64,000 bases of DNA from Psococerastis gibbosa (Eukaryota; Arthropoda; Insecta; Psocodea; Psocidae): positions 6,124,874 to 6,188,873 of the forward strand of contig OZ020490.1 of assembly GCA_963971405.1 (NCBI GenBank), given 5' to 3'. The translations under genes and the position numbers were made by a program. Positions 21,915 through 32,438 of this stretch are shown here, in pieces. The notes beneath the pieces were generated by a model. That model saw only the letters and a list, made by a program, of their open reading frames with translations, was not told the origin of the DNA and did not search any database. Positions within the stretch are counted from its first letter, which is position 1; the number at the start of each line of letters is the position of its first letter.

Positions 21915-22385
21915 CATTGTCGTGGGACTAATGACTCTCAACGTCGGCGGAATGGACACCCTCATATTCATGTTTAGTTGGCGGAAGACCTGACTTGCGA
22001 ATGTAGACAACTACAAGACGATGGCCACCTTCTGGTTTGCCCGAGGAGAGGAGAAGCTGTCTCCCAGACTGATCTTTTAGACGCCAATGATAAGGCCATT
22101 GTTTTGGAACAACGTGTCCTAGACCCGGACGCGTTAAGTAGCAGTAGTAGTATGATTGGACACAGTCCCAGGCCACGGTGTGGGCCCAGGACAGGGGACC
22201 TCCTGATTATAGTGGATTCCGAACCACTTGGGAAACACAGTGAAGTCACACGACTAGTACGGAGGTGACCAGGACAAGTCCTACCATGTCTCTCTACCGG
22301 CACTGTGCACACTACCAAGTTATCTGCATCTTTGAACCTGCTCTGGTCCGCTGGATTCAACTTGGTAAGGCACACGTTAAGTAAG
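21915..22385 (+). pseudogene. LINE-X 3' fragment with protein end and 3' UTR
   Basis: The open frame at 21978-22268 starts with DLTCECRQLQDDGHLLVCP and DLLDANDKAIVLEQ, the Cys-rich C-terminal pattern of LINE ORF2 proteins. It continues into sequence shared with other repeats here (1272, 24530, 30617, 39862 on +; 40490, 46390 on -). That shared part therefore looks like the LINE's C-terminal/3' UTR region. Confidence 0.65.
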
Positions 22386-22554
22386 TATGTTTAGTTTACG
22401 AAGGGGGTAGGTACAAGTCGTCTAGAAATGTGTCATACCAATAAGTAAGAGTGGTGAAAACCGTTCTGCACTCGTTGGCGCTTTTGGAAATGTTTTTCCT
22501 TTAGGAAACCCGGAATTTGGCTCACTTGTACAAAACGATTTATTATAAGGAATT

Positions 22555-22725
22555 AATCAGGACTTTAGCGACTTCAGTGGCAAGGTGATAGCGTGCTTGT
22601 ACTTGTGCGAGTATCTACACACCTTGCGGTCGGAGACATGTCGCAACTCGACACAATTGTACCTACTGGGTGACCTAGTGAGGTGATGGAAGGGGTTAAT
22701 CGGATACATTAATTTAATTTAACCT
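22555..22725 (+). mobile_element. SINE-C copy
   Basis: Sense: CAGTGGCAAGGTGATAGCGT, TGTACTTGTGCGAGTATCTA, CGGTCGGAGACATGTCGCAA, ending AATCGGATACATTAATTTAA and a T/A-rich tail. Confidence 0.72.
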
Positions 22726-23189
22726 TTTTATTAAAAAAAAATTGAGCGTAATATATAAGCCAATGAAAGGCTTATTATGTGCATATGATTTTCTACGTCC
22801 GTACCCAAATTAAGTAAAAGAAATTATATCAATTCAAGTTGATTAGAATTTTCTAGGAGGAACCCCCCCCCCCCCCCGAAGGTGCATTAGCCTAGGGGCC
22901 CTAAATCGGGCAATTCCTCCCCCCCCCCCCCCCCGTGCCTACCGCACCCGATATGCTTCACCACCTTCCAACCCCTCACAACACGCACAACTTCCCTTTA
23001 TCACCTCAAAGCAAAAGTTAATGAATCCCAACCCCAACCTAGACATGGAGAACAAAAGAGAAACTCAAAATTAGATAAAAATAAATAAAAAAAAGTTCGA
23101 AACAACACACAGTGTCAATCAAAGTCGTAAAGTTCCCGAAAAAAAAACTTTGTAAATCTAATAAAACCGACACGCGAGACTAATTCATA

Positions 23190-23395
23190 TGACAAGCTTT
23201 ATGTTTCTTACGGAAACACCCAACACCCAAAACTCTTTTCAACTCTATAAACTGGGGTTGAAGAGCTCTCAGCAACAGCTTCAAGATCTTCTAACATTTC
23301 TAAAAGGTTTGATGTGTCCCGTATATTTTCTTCAACGGAGGTAGTAAATGTGTCTTCAGGTTGACTGTAGAGTTTACGAGAGATCGGACATTTCC
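23190..23395 (-). other. Unrecognised protein-like frame
   Basis: The - strand has an open stretch reading KCPISRKLYSQPEDTFTTSV and continuing NLLEMLEDLEAVAESSSTPV before a stop at ~23212. An AG preceded by a CTCTACAG tract lies inside it. No start codon and no family recognised. It could be a stray exon, a pseudogene or a decayed transposon frame. Confidence 0.3.
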
Positions 23396-23554
23396 AAAAT
23401 AGTTCTCATCTATTCTATATTTTAAGCGGGACATTTGAATCTAATATATACAAATATACAACAATATTTTAAAGATTTTTAACTGGGTAACTGGCTTAAG
23501 GGAGACATTTCAAAATATGAAATGATTGTTTAACAAAGGGTTAGTTTGACTTTC

Positions 23555-23690
23555 ATTAAATAGTCATTAGAGGCAGAGGTCTCACAGTCATCGAACAATT
23601 ATCAGGGGAAGGGGCGATGTTTTGGGAGTGGGTGCTACTCCCATCATCAGGCTTAGTCCTGAGAAGGACTGATGGTTTCTGGCAGATCGG
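23555..23690 (+). repeat. SINE-B body fragment
   Basis: TAGTCATTAGAGGCAGAGGT, CAGTCATCGAACAATTATCA, GGTGCTACTCCCATCATCAG. A small deletion joins ATTA to TCAGGGG. Confidence 0.7.
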
Positions 23691-23777
23691 CTCATCGCTT
23701 TTGTATTTAGAATTATAAAGTAAATCCGATCTGTTTCAGGATTCAATCTATACAGTGCTCCACCCCTCACCAGAGTA

Positions 23778-23990
23778 TAAATAAATAAATAAATAAATAT
23801 TGACTTTGTTCTGTTCTATTACTAAGCCAATCTAGCGGAGTAAGGGCTATAAAGCCCTCTCTTACACTCAACAAGGACCACCTGCTTTACATGGCCAGAA
23901 AATGTAGCAAGTGTGCGATTCGAACCTACAACCTTTGAGGTGAAAGTCGGAGTCTGTACCACTACTCTACATGTCCTGACGATGTCCGGA
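23778..23990 (-). mobile_element. SINE-A copy
   Basis: Antisense: (AAAT)n tail at 23778, CTATTACTAAGCCAATCTAG, GGGCTATAAAGCCCTCTCTT, head GTCTGTACCACTACTCTACA. A short deletion lies in the GCCCGGGACC region. Confidence 0.82.
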
Positions 23991-24529
23991 GTATATTAGT
24001 TTGAAACTTCTACTTGAACTTCACTACCGTTCACCCGATTAAAATGCAAGCTCTCTAACCACTCGACTACGGCTCTCGCCGAAACAACTTTGGATTTAGG
24101 AGAGGTCGGATATTTGCTAAATATAGTATAGTAGTTACCCGATATGGAGCTGATTATATTTTAAAGATGTTTAACTGGGTGACAATCACGGATCGGTATA
24201 AGGGATTTATTTAAAAATATTTTGTAAACAAGAAATGACCTTGGATATTCCATGAAATTAATTAATATAAATAAATTAATGAAAATGGTTAGATGAAAAA
24301 TGCATAAAAAAATCAAGATATCAAAGAAAATTTAATTTTTTTCAGCTCCGCCCTAATATTGTTCAATGACTTTGATGCCCATGCCTCTAATGACTATTAA
24401 CACAGCAGGCAAAGTCCAACAACTAACCTTTTGCTAACTATCACCTGCACCCCCCAGGAAGACAAAGATATGTCGTCTAATTAATGCACAACTCTTGGAA
24501 TTAATTGTTGTTTCCAAAACCTGCTTTCA

Positions 24530-24862
24530 GCAGCCCTGTCAGCCTGGCGGGGGAAGTGAGTCTGTTTGTTAACTTGAGGCACCCTAAGGACAGACTCCTT
24601 CACCTCGGAGAGAAGGGGAGTTGACTGACAGGGTGGACCTCCTGATTATAGTGGATTCCAAACGACATGGGGAACATGGTAAAGTCACACGATTAAATCG
24701 AAGGTGACCAGGACTCGATACGCGCATAGACTGACTGGTATAGTCTCAGCGTGCTATCATATCCCACCATGTTCCCCTGCCAACGCTGTGCACACTACCA
24801 AGTTTGCCGCAGATTGAAACAAGCTCCGCTGTTATGGATTCAACATGGTAAGGCTGGTGACG
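24530..24862 (+). repeat. LINE-X 3' tail copy
   Basis: Long, clean copy of the family at 1272, from CCCTGTCAGCCTGGCGG to GGATTCAACATGGTAAGG. It preserves the uninterrupted site into which the LINE at 29056 jumped (GGGGGAAGTGAGTCTG). Confidence 0.8.
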
Positions 24863-24872
24863 AAAAATTGGT

Positions 24873-25245
24873 TTAAATTAGCACCCGCATGTGATTCAAA
24901 AGTACACTCCTTAACGCGAAAATATTTTGCAAATGCCCGATCTCTCCAAAATGGTTCTCTATAGTTTCTTCAGGTTGAATGTGTGTTGCATGTAATTCCA
25001 TGGCAACGGCACGGTTGCCAACTTTGCGGAGCTCCTTTAGATTGTCACCGTACATGTTTCTCCATATATCCGTTATCGGCATTTTCCAAGACAGTTTGAA
25101 GCGTTGTCTGCATCAATTTTGATAAGTGTGGGGATGAGGGCTGCTGCTTGTGATGAACAAGTTTGGCAACCCTTCGGGCAATTTGCTGAGTGTCTTTGCT
25201 GATGGAGTCTTCCAAATGTGTCGCCGCTGAATGAGATTGTCAGAT
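24873..25245 (-). other. Unrecognised coding remnant, two frames
   Basis: Two - strand frames overlap. One (about 25060-25235) reads HLEDSISKDTQQIARRVAKL then HLSKLMQTTLQTVLENADN. The other, from Met at 25082, reads MPITDIWRNMYGDNLKELRK then AMELHATHIQPEETIENHFG. Composition is protein-like, with no low complexity. The frame change suggests a pseudogene or an undetected intron. I do not recognise the family. Confidence 0.35.
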
Positions 25246-25364
25246 TTTGGATTATTTTTCGAAAAATGTCAGTGACACTAAATAAAATTGCTGTTAGCGT
25301 GGCTTTATACTAGGACCTATGATATTATTTTGTTCAATGGTATTAAATTTGAAAAGACTATGAT

Positions 25365-26215
25365 GGCCGATCAATTCCCCAAAATTGAGTTCGATCAAAA
25401 TAAAAATAAAAGGTCCTGAGATATGATTTTTCTGAATCTACATGCAGAATATCATTATACCTAGGTAATTCATCGATTACTTTGCCATCAAATCGAAACA
25501 TAGGCAGACATTTTGTACTTTTGAGTCGACCATCTTTAAGCTTTTCTTTGACTAGCATTTATGAGTAGTCCTGAAAGTAATAAATGGTAAATTCTGAGTT
25601 TTAAAAATAAGTTAGCCTTTATAGGTTTACAGGTAGGTAAAGTTGTATACAACTTCGACAAAATTCATTGTTCTTTTTTTTGGTACGTTTGTAATGGGAA
25701 ATAGAAAAAAATAACCGCACTTCCATTCTCATGTTCTTTTTTTATATTTTGTAATTTTTTTTGTTTAGGTGTAACTGGTGTAAACTGTAGGCCTACATGT
25801 AGGCTACAAATGTTAATATAAATATAAAATAAATCCTCCAAAATTGAGTTCACCCAAAATAAAATAAAAATGTAATGAGATGTAACTTTTGTGTACCAAC
25901 ATGCCGAACTTAATTAAAATTCATCGAGTACTTTGCCAACAAACCCAGGAAGACGTTCGTAATTTCGGCCATCTTGAAGCTTTCCTTACAATTAAGTATG
26001 AGTACGAAAGTAATAGGACAAATCCCCCAAAAATTGAGTTCACCCAAAATAGAAAAAATCGGCCCGAAATATGAATTTTGTGTACCTACATACCTATCAT
26101 CATTAAAATTCATCGAGTACTTTGCCAACAAATCGATGTACAGGCAGACGTCTCGTAATTTCGAGTCGACCATCTTGATACTAACGTATGAGTCGGAAAG
26201 CAATAAAAGATGCTT
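25365..26215 (-). repeat. Diverged Helentron-like 5' ends in imperfect tandem
   Basis: Three to four units share AAAATTGAGTTC, AATTCATCGA, TTTGCCAACAAA, CAGGCAGACG and GAGTCGACCATCTT at about 25370, 25840, 26015 and 26160. The layout (target phrase, CAGACG, GACCATC, TTTCCTTA) mirrors the 11.3-kb antisense HINE but in diverged form. Confidence 0.5.
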
Positions 26216-26889
26216 AGCTTTATAAAGCAACTTCAGCAAGCCGCGAAGAAGTTCCAAAAACATTTTTTACCCCCTTTTCATCCACAACAGCCGGCTTGAC
26301 CGTTATCAAGATTAAAACCCGCATCTGCTGACCTAAAATCTCGGGAAAAATAAATTTCTCATCTCCCGAAAAAAAACTTTGAGCTCGACAGCAAGTTGTT
26401 TACAACTAGAAGATGCGAACGCTGAAAACTTAAGTTCTTGCAACAGCACGAAAAAAGAAGAAAGTCTCAGCAGTTACAAGCAGCGCAAGAAGGGAAGTTT
26501 GGAAGGACCAACTTTCGTTTTATGTGTTTTGCATTTCGAAGAATGTAGGACAAATATGTAGTAATGTTCAAAAGTTTTTCGGGGAAAATTTTTTAATGAT
26601 GTAAAAAGCAAAGTTTTCATTGAAAAGGTAAAGTAAAAATAGAGTTATGAGAAGTTAATGTTTTATATAGATTTTAGAGTGGCTAGGGGTATTGGCGCCG
26701 ACTTGGCAAACATTTGGGGAGGGGGGCGGGTGTGTCCTATAATATGGTATCTTTATGAGTATCTTACAAGGAACCCCCCTGACGCCCCTGGACTACCCCA
26801 AAATTGGTTTATATTATTTATATAACTTAATCAATTATTGTATAACGTTTTGATCTGTTGAATTAGTAGGGGATTATTGTATTTCATGC

Positions 26890-27140
26890 ATTCAGTTTTT
26901 TTAAAGAACTTTCTATGGACATAGATCTACTTATAGTCCCTTGCTCAATGCCAATGACCCCATGTAATTCAGAAATTATTTGTATTGTTTCCGTATGAAT
27001 TTTTTTGGCGTTGGTCAACTGGATGGTATCCGTTCTCGATGTCAACCTACACCGGCTACAAGCGATAATGGACATGCTGAGACAAGCTTACCATTGACGC
27101 AATGACACATGTAAAACCAGGTCTTACCCAAGTACAGATA
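26890..27140 (+). repeat. Repeat R2 copy
   Basis: GAACTTTCTATGGACATAG, CAATGCCAATGACCCCATGT, GATGTCAACCTACACCGGCT, TTACCATTGACGCAATGACA. Confidence 0.76.
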
Positions 27141-27162
27141 CGAGTCAATTTCATGCACAGTT

Positions 27163-27369
27163 GTATAGTCCACGCAAAATGAGAAAAGTATGGACATGGA
27201 ATGTTTTGATCCTGTGCAACACTGTAAAAATATTCTTTGCACCATTTTGTGTTACCTTATTGCATTGGATGCAAGACATAACAACAATTGTGCAAAGAAT
27301 ATTTTTACAGTGTTGCATAGGATCAAAACATTCCATGTCCATACTTTTCTCATTTTGCGTGGACTATAT
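27163..27369. mobile_element. Palindromic MITE (TATAGTCC family), copy 1
   Basis: TATAGTCCACGCAAAATGAG ... CTCATTTTGCGTGGACTATA. Nearly the whole 207 bp folds on itself with a short loop around TTATTGCATTGGATG. It abuts an R2 copy. TA-type flanks fit a Tc1/mariner-like or similar family. Confidence 0.8.
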
Positions 27370-27518
27370 ACGAGAAATATTTAGGTATTGATACAAGGGT
27401 TTTTTGCGTGAAACGTGTAATGAAATTTACCGAATTATTATCAAACTCATGGAAAAATTAAAACAACGAAAATAAAAATACTTTATAATATGGTGCATGA
27501 AAATGGAATAGTCCTCTA

Positions 27519-27750
27519 CAGTGGCGGCGCTACGGGGGTGCCCGAGGGGGCCTGGCCCCCCCAACAGTTTATCCGGCCCCTCCGTGGCCCCCCCACTTTT
27601 CAGATATTTTACATGTTTTTAAATTGGAGAATTATTGAACCGTATACCTACTCCCAATGAAAAATGTTTCGTTTTTTCATTGCCCCCCCCCCCCCGGATA
27701 GAAGTCATGCCCCCCCCCCCCCCGCCTTAAAATTTCTAGCGCCGCCACTG
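27519..27750. mobile_element. hAT-type MITE, 232 bp
   Basis: Perfect 8-bp duplication GTCCTCTA on both sides. Ends CAGTGGCGGCGCTACGGGG and TTCTAGCGCCGCCACTG. It contains several poly-C runs. Confidence 0.9.
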
Positions 27751-27924
27751 GTCCTCTACCAATTGAAAGAATGAAAGAAAGAAAGAAAATTGTCTCTATT
27801 GTCTTGGAAATTTTGGGCCTTTCGACCCACTCTTACAACTGAATCGACCACATACATACAGTATATGAAATCATCTCCCTGGTAACTTTGAATATCACGT
27901 AAAACGAGATTCTGACATCTGATT

Positions 27925-28115
27925 TTTTTTTTTTTTTTGTTATAAAAAGATAAATCGCTTACAAACAATATAATGAATGCATCCGATTGACCTTTTCAGT
28001 CGCCTCTGTAGGTTATTACCCGTGATGAGTATGACACGTCTCCGATTGCATGGCGTGTAAAGACTCGCACAAGTGCAAGCACGTTACCACCTGGCCATCG
28101 AAGTCGATTGGTTCC
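27925..28115 (-). mobile_element. SINE-C copy with poly(A)
   Basis: Poly(T) at 27928 is the tail on the - strand, followed by ATGAATGCATCCGATTGACC, CAGTCGCCTCTGTAGG and the head complement AGCACGTTACCACCTGGCCA. Confidence 0.78.
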
Positions 28116-28135
28116 ACTGTATTTGACTTGACTTA

Positions 28136-28519
28136 GGTGCCCATTCCATTGACCGGCTAGGGCTATTTCCAACAACGGTGACGTGGTAGCAGACATTCAA
28201 GACTTAGGTGACGTCTCCACCGACCTCGCATTGCAGAATTGACGGAAATGTTTATTTTCCTCTATGCCATAGTTAAAATTGATCAATGATCATACAGTAA
28301 AATCACAAACAAATAAACTAATATTAAAAAATGGCGTCATGGGATATGTTAAGTACAAACATTTTAATAGATTTCTATAAAAAGAAAAATTCTAATTTCC
28401 GTCAATGCCATTTGCATTCTGCAATGCGAGGTCGGTGGAAACGCTACCTAAGTCTTGAATGTCTGCTACCAAGTCACCGTTGTTGGAAATAGCCCTAGCC
28501 GGTCAATGGAATGGGCGCC
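28136..28519. mobile_element. Harbinger-like MITE
   Basis: TTA, then GGTGCCCATTCCATTGACCG ... GGTCAATGGAATGGGCGCC, TTA. 384 bp, long arms and the shared core GATCAATGATCATACAGT. Confidence 0.85.
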
Positions 28520-29009
28520 TTATGAGGGCGCGTTCAGACCTGGGGGACTTCTGGCCTCACACACAATTCCACTGTATATACAATTCAAAATTTTACCGCC
28601 CCTAAAATTTGCCGCAACGTAAACGTGAATTGAAACATGAACAAATAGCAGCTACTGTTGGCTCGGATCAAGTTCCCCATGACACTTGGCTCTTCTTACG
28701 GATACGATAAAGTAAACGTGTAAAGTAAATAAGTAAACGCTAGATCTACGGCATCTACAGGAAAATAAGCAATAGGTAATTCGAGTCTTAGTTTATCATT
28801 TGGAGTACCACTTTATTAGTTATGTGGTCTCCACATGATATTTTTTTCAATAGATGCTACATGTCATGCAGCCATAAAGCAGTATGCTCCAATATAGTGT
28901 TTTACACAGGGTTTTCCTTATATTTATGTCGATGTTAATAGACTCGAGTATTTTCGACTATGTTTATTTTTTAGTACCGAATATTTGTTTGTTTTCCAAC
29001 TCCTACTTT

Positions 29010-29055
29010 CAGTATTTCTGCTGTTAAGCAACCCTGTCAGCCTGGCGGGGGGAGT
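29010..29055 (+). repeat. LINE-X tail, left part, interrupted
   Basis: TTTCTGCTGTTAAGCAACCC to GCGGGGGGAGT. It continues at 30617 after the LINE insertion. Confidence 0.78.
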
Positions 29056-30616
29056 ACTTACTTTTACTTTTTCAGCGCCATTTCCCTTCACGGGGGGTCG
29101 GCGGCACGACAGCAACGCTTCCAGGTCACCCGGTCTTGGGCCTGTTCCTTCGAGAGATTGGCAATTAGTAGGTCCTTCCGTGTTTTACTCGCCAGTGAGA
29201 TTTTTGGTCGTCCACGTGCTCTGGTTCCTGGTACGGGTGTTGATCGCACTCTTTTTATCAACTCGTTGTCCCTTCTCCTCTCGACGTGCCCCCACCAGCT
29301 TAGTCGTCTTTCTCGCAGCTTTTCGTGGATGTCTCTTGTTCTCATTTGGCATCTTATGTCGGTGTTTCTCACTCTGTCAATCAGAGAAAAGCCACATGCT
29401 CTTCTTAACATACGCATTTCGGCTACATGTAGCATATTCTCCTCGTCCCTTTTGAGTGGCCAGCATTCCGACCCGTATAGCATGCTCGGACGTACCATTT
29501 GTTTATACACTCGGCCTTTGAGTTTCATCGGCATCTTGCGGTCCGTCAATATAGGTGCCATATCCCTGTATTTCATCCACCCGGCCTTAATTCGACATTT
29601 GACATCATCTTCACATCCGCCATTCTGTTCAATAGTACTGCCCAGGTACTTAAATTTGTTAGTCTTGTTTATTGTGTGAGTGCCTATGCTGATGGATCCC
29701 GGCTCCTGTCTAACGCACTCCATGTACTCCGTCTTATCTTTGTTCACTTTCAGTCCCTCCTTCTCCAGCGTTTTTACCCATGTATTCAGGTTAGCTTCAG
29801 CATCTTGGCGACTGTCTGCTGTGAGGACGACATCATCTGCAAATAGGATACTCTTCGGAGCTTCGCCCTGGATTTGTTCCGTCACCGCATCCATTACTAT
29901 CAAGAAGAGGAAAGGGCTTAGTGCAGAGCCCTGGTGTAGCCCAAAATTGACAGAGAAGCTTTCGCTCAATCCTGCTGCGCTTCTTACTTTCGTGGTGCAC
30001 CCCCGGTACATATCCTGGATTACCCTTATATACTCCGCCAACACTCCGTGCTTCTTCAGGCAGTCCCATATTAGGTCCCGCGGGATCCTGTCGTAGGCTT
30101 TCTCTAAGTCGATAAAAACGTAATGCAGTTGTCTTTGATGATCTCTATGCCGTTCCAGCATTGTTCGCACAACATATATACCGTCTGTAGTGCCTCTGCC
30201 TTTCATGAATCCAAGCTGGTTTTCTGAAATGTTGCACTCTATCTGGCTTCTCAATCTGGTGTCAATTACCCTCTCGTACCACTTCATACAATGGCACATT
30301 AGTTTGATAGGTCTATAGTTATTGCACGATTGGGCATCTCCTTTCTGTTTGTAGATGGGCACGGTTGTACTTGCCCTCCACTGCTCTGGGATTTCTCCCC
30401 CATTTAAAACTTTATTAACCAATTTTGTCATGAAGTTCACCCCACTGCTCCCCAGTGCCTTGAAGACATCAATTGGTATATTGTCTGGTCCCACTGCTTT
30501 TCCTCTTTTCATTTTGTCGAGTGCCTTCTTGACTTCTTCTTCGTCAAACTCCTGCACGGGTCCCTCGCACACGTCTTCCTGCCACTCCTCTCTTGTTCCC
30601 CCAGTGTTCATAATGT
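29056..30616 (-). mobile_element. 5'-truncated non-LTR retrotransposon (RTE-like)
   Basis: A 3' part of a LINE in - orientation: most of the reverse transcriptase plus a very short 3' UTR ending in AGTAAAAGTAAGT-like hexamer repeats. It lies inside another repeat (LINE-X tail) that continues on both sides, with GAGT at both junctions as a probable target duplication. The 5' truncation removes the endonuclease. A diverged 3' relative lies at 3838-4155. Confidence 0.85.
29088..30611 (-). CDS. LINE reverse transcriptase, partial but open (507 aa)
   Basis: Reverse transcriptase of a non-LTR element. The frame is open but lacks the N-terminal endonuclease because the copy is 5'-truncated; the first Met is not a native start. 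Visible motifs: KMKRGKAVGPDNIP (finger), NNYRPIKL, GFMKGRGTTDGIY, VFIDLEKAYDRIPRD (first catalytic Asp), LHQGSALSPFLF, and the catalytic box ILFADDVVL. The C-terminus has LNVNKDKTEYM-like, FKYLGS and RLSWWGHVERR, the pattern of RTE-clade and related proteins. There are no frameshifts or stops, so the insertion is fairly young. It is probably not autonomous. Confidence 0.88.
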   Translation of the reverse strand: MNTGGTREEWQEDVCEGPVQEFDEEEVKKALDKMKRGKAVGPDNIPIDVFKALGSSGVNFMTKLVNKVLNGGEIPEQWRASTTVPIYKQKGDAQSCNNYRPIKLMCHCMKWYERVIDTRLRSQIECNISENQLGFMKGRGTTDGIYVVRTMLERHRDHQRQLHYVFIDLEKAYDRIPRDLIWDCLKKHGVLAEYIRVIQDMYRGCTTKVRSAAGLSESFSVNFGLHQGSALSPFLFLIVMDAVTEQIQGEAPKSILFADDVVLTADSRQDAEANLNTWVKTLEKEGLKVNKDKTEYMECVRQEPGSISIGTHTINKTNKFKYLGSTIEQNGGCEDDVKCRIKAGWMKYRDMAPILTDRKMPMKLKGRVYKQMVRPSMLYGSECWPLKRDEENMLHVAEMRMLRRACGFSLIDRVRNTDIRCQMRTRDIHEKLRERRLSWWGHVERRRDNELIKRVRSTPVPGTRARGRPKISLASKTRKDLLIANLSKEQAQDRVTWKRCCRAADPP

Positions 30617-30905
30617 GAGTGAGTCTGTTTATTAACTTGAGGCACCCTAAGGGCAGACTCCTTCACCTCGGGGAGAAGGGGAGTTGGTTGACAGGGTAGA
30701 CCTCCTGATTCTAGTGGATTCCGAACCACTTGGGGAACATTGTAAAGTCACACGATTAATTATGAGGTGACCAAGACTCGACACGAACGTAGACTGACTG
30801 GAATAGTCTCAGCGCGGTTTAATGTCTCACCATGTTCCCCTGCCAACGCTGTGCCGCAGTTTGGAACACGCTCTGCTCTCGTGGAATCAACTTGGTAAGT
30901 CCGTT
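30617..30905 (+). repeat. LINE-X tail, right part, interrupted
   Basis: Resumes with GAGTCTGTTTATTAACTTGA and runs to GTGGAATCAACTTGGTAAG. Together with 29010-29055 it forms one copy split by the RTE-like LINE. Confidence 0.8.
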
Positions 30906-31554
30906 GGAATAAAAAAGGTACTTCAGGGCGTTACTTAAAAAACAACAAATAAAAAACTAGTAACACCTCACCCTTTCACCTCTAGCTCTCGCTCTCGTGT
31001 TCATACCAAAAGTTAATGACACTTCTTAACGAGACGGTGACGTATCAGCGAAAATTAATTATTAGCTTACCACACGAACCTACACCCTACTAACCACTTC
31101 ATTTACTCACAAAGTATCGCCCCCTATACCCCCCCCCCCCATTTGCCCCCTTTTAATACTGTTTGCAGCCCTCAACCACCCCCAAATGACGATAATATGC
31201 TACAAACTCAAAGCCGGTTCGTTCATTCTCTTCTCTTCACTGAGGTCAGTTCTTTGGTTCCGTAATGAAAGGACCCTCGGGCCGTTCAAATACTTTGCTA
31301 TCCAACTTCTCCAGTTTTGAACAACCCGGCCAGTTGGCGCGTCAAAGAGATGAGTAATTGTATAGAGTGTAATGACATCTGATACCATTTGAGTCGAATC
31401 CGAAAATCGAGTGATTACTGAGTATTTCAAATCGATTCCGTCAGAATTGCCTATTTTCAAGTGGGTCGATCTCCGTTTGATCTTACTTTTCAGGAGAGCT
31501 CGGCAATAGATATTTTCTCAATTCATTATCCTCCTTTACTGGATATTCATAGAT
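30906..31554. other. No gene seen
   Basis: Contains a C-run at 31131. The - strand frame 31200-31460 is not recognised. Confidence 0.4.
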
Positions 31555-31735
31555 AGATTTTTTTTTAAAACAATTCAATGAATGTATCCGAATAATCTCT
31601 TCAGTCGCCTCTGTAGGTAATACCTGTGTGGAGTTACGACAGGTCACCGATCGCATGCTGTATAAAGACTCGCAAGTACGAACAAGTGGGAGCCATGTTT
31701 GTATTGTTAGCACGTGATCACAATGGCGGATGCTA
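31555..31735 (-). mobile_element. SINE-C copy
   Basis: T-rich tail, ATGAATGTATCCGAATAATC, CAGTCGCCTCTGTAGGTAAT, GGTCACCGATCGCATGCTGT. The head is diverged (AGCACGTGATCACAATGGCG). Confidence 0.7.
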
Positions 31736-32244
31736 ATTGGCTGAGGTAAAATCGAGTCTCTTGATCTTATTAGTTTTTTGTATCGAATCCATCCTTCCAA
31801 TTCTGCACTAGATCCTGAAATAAAGATTCTCGCCTAAAAGATTTTTAATGCACTACACAGCAGATGCATGTGCGGACAAATATATCAAGTAGATCATACA
31901 CCCCCCCCCCCCCTCTCCCAGTGAAATGGGCTTAAACTATGGATGGAATGAATTTTTGAAGGAAAACGAGTATTTAAGGACCTATGCCTTGGAAATAGTA
32001 AAATATTTCCACAATTTATAAAAAATATAGCCCATGAACACCCCCCCCCCCCCACCCCAAGTTGAAGTCTGTTTCCACGCCTGTCCGATGGCCGTGCCGC
32101 CCAGTATTCCTCGCAGATACTTTTCAAATGATGGTGGGACTGAGAATCATATACTTGTATATCAAAACGTGGAGAAGTACTTACATACGACATGATGCTT
32201 GAACGATCAATATTTCCCCTGAAATTGCTTTTTTCACATAATAG
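31736..32244. other. No gene seen
   Basis: Two C-runs (31900, 32041) flank about 125 bp containing TTTAAACTATGGATGG-like sequence. It may be another G/C-tract element, but no target duplication was found. Confidence 0.35.
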
Positions 32245-32415
32245 GCTACAGTCCTTCGGTGGCTTGTTTGTACTTGTACGAGTCTCTACACATCATGCGA
32301 TCGGAGACCTGTCGTAACTCAGCACAGGTATTACCTACAGAGGCGACTGAAGAGGTTATTTGGATACATTCATTGAATAGTTTGTATATGCGAATAATCC
32401 TTAAAAAAAAAGTTG
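32245..32415 (+). mobile_element. SINE-C copy
   Basis: TGTACTTGTACGAGTCTCTA, ATGCGATCGGAGACCTGTCG, CTACAGAGGCGACTGAAGAG, GGATACATTCATTGAATAG, then an A9 tail at 32401. Confidence 0.75.
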
Positions 32416-32438
32416 TATGATGTCAGTTTAGTGTCTTA

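Larger units (their letters stand above)
23374..24240. repeat. Degenerate direct repeat pair
   Basis: GAGAGATCGGACATTTCC and ATTTTAAAGATTTTTAACTG at 23374-23500 resemble GAGAGGTCGGATATTTGC and ATTTTAAAGATGTTTAACTG at 24097-24180. Nature unknown. Confidence 0.5.

Noticed and set aside
26660..26800. Possible hAT-like piece with GGGGTATTGGCGCC and GACGCCCCTG
   Set aside because: No convincing ends or duplication could be placed.
27042..27391. Overlapping + and - frames with MDMECFDP and matching tails
   Set aside because: They are produced by the 207-bp palindromic MITE, which reads the same on both strands.
29158..30096. Several + strand frames of 115-173 codons across the LINE
   Set aside because: Shadows of the intact - strand reverse transcriptase.
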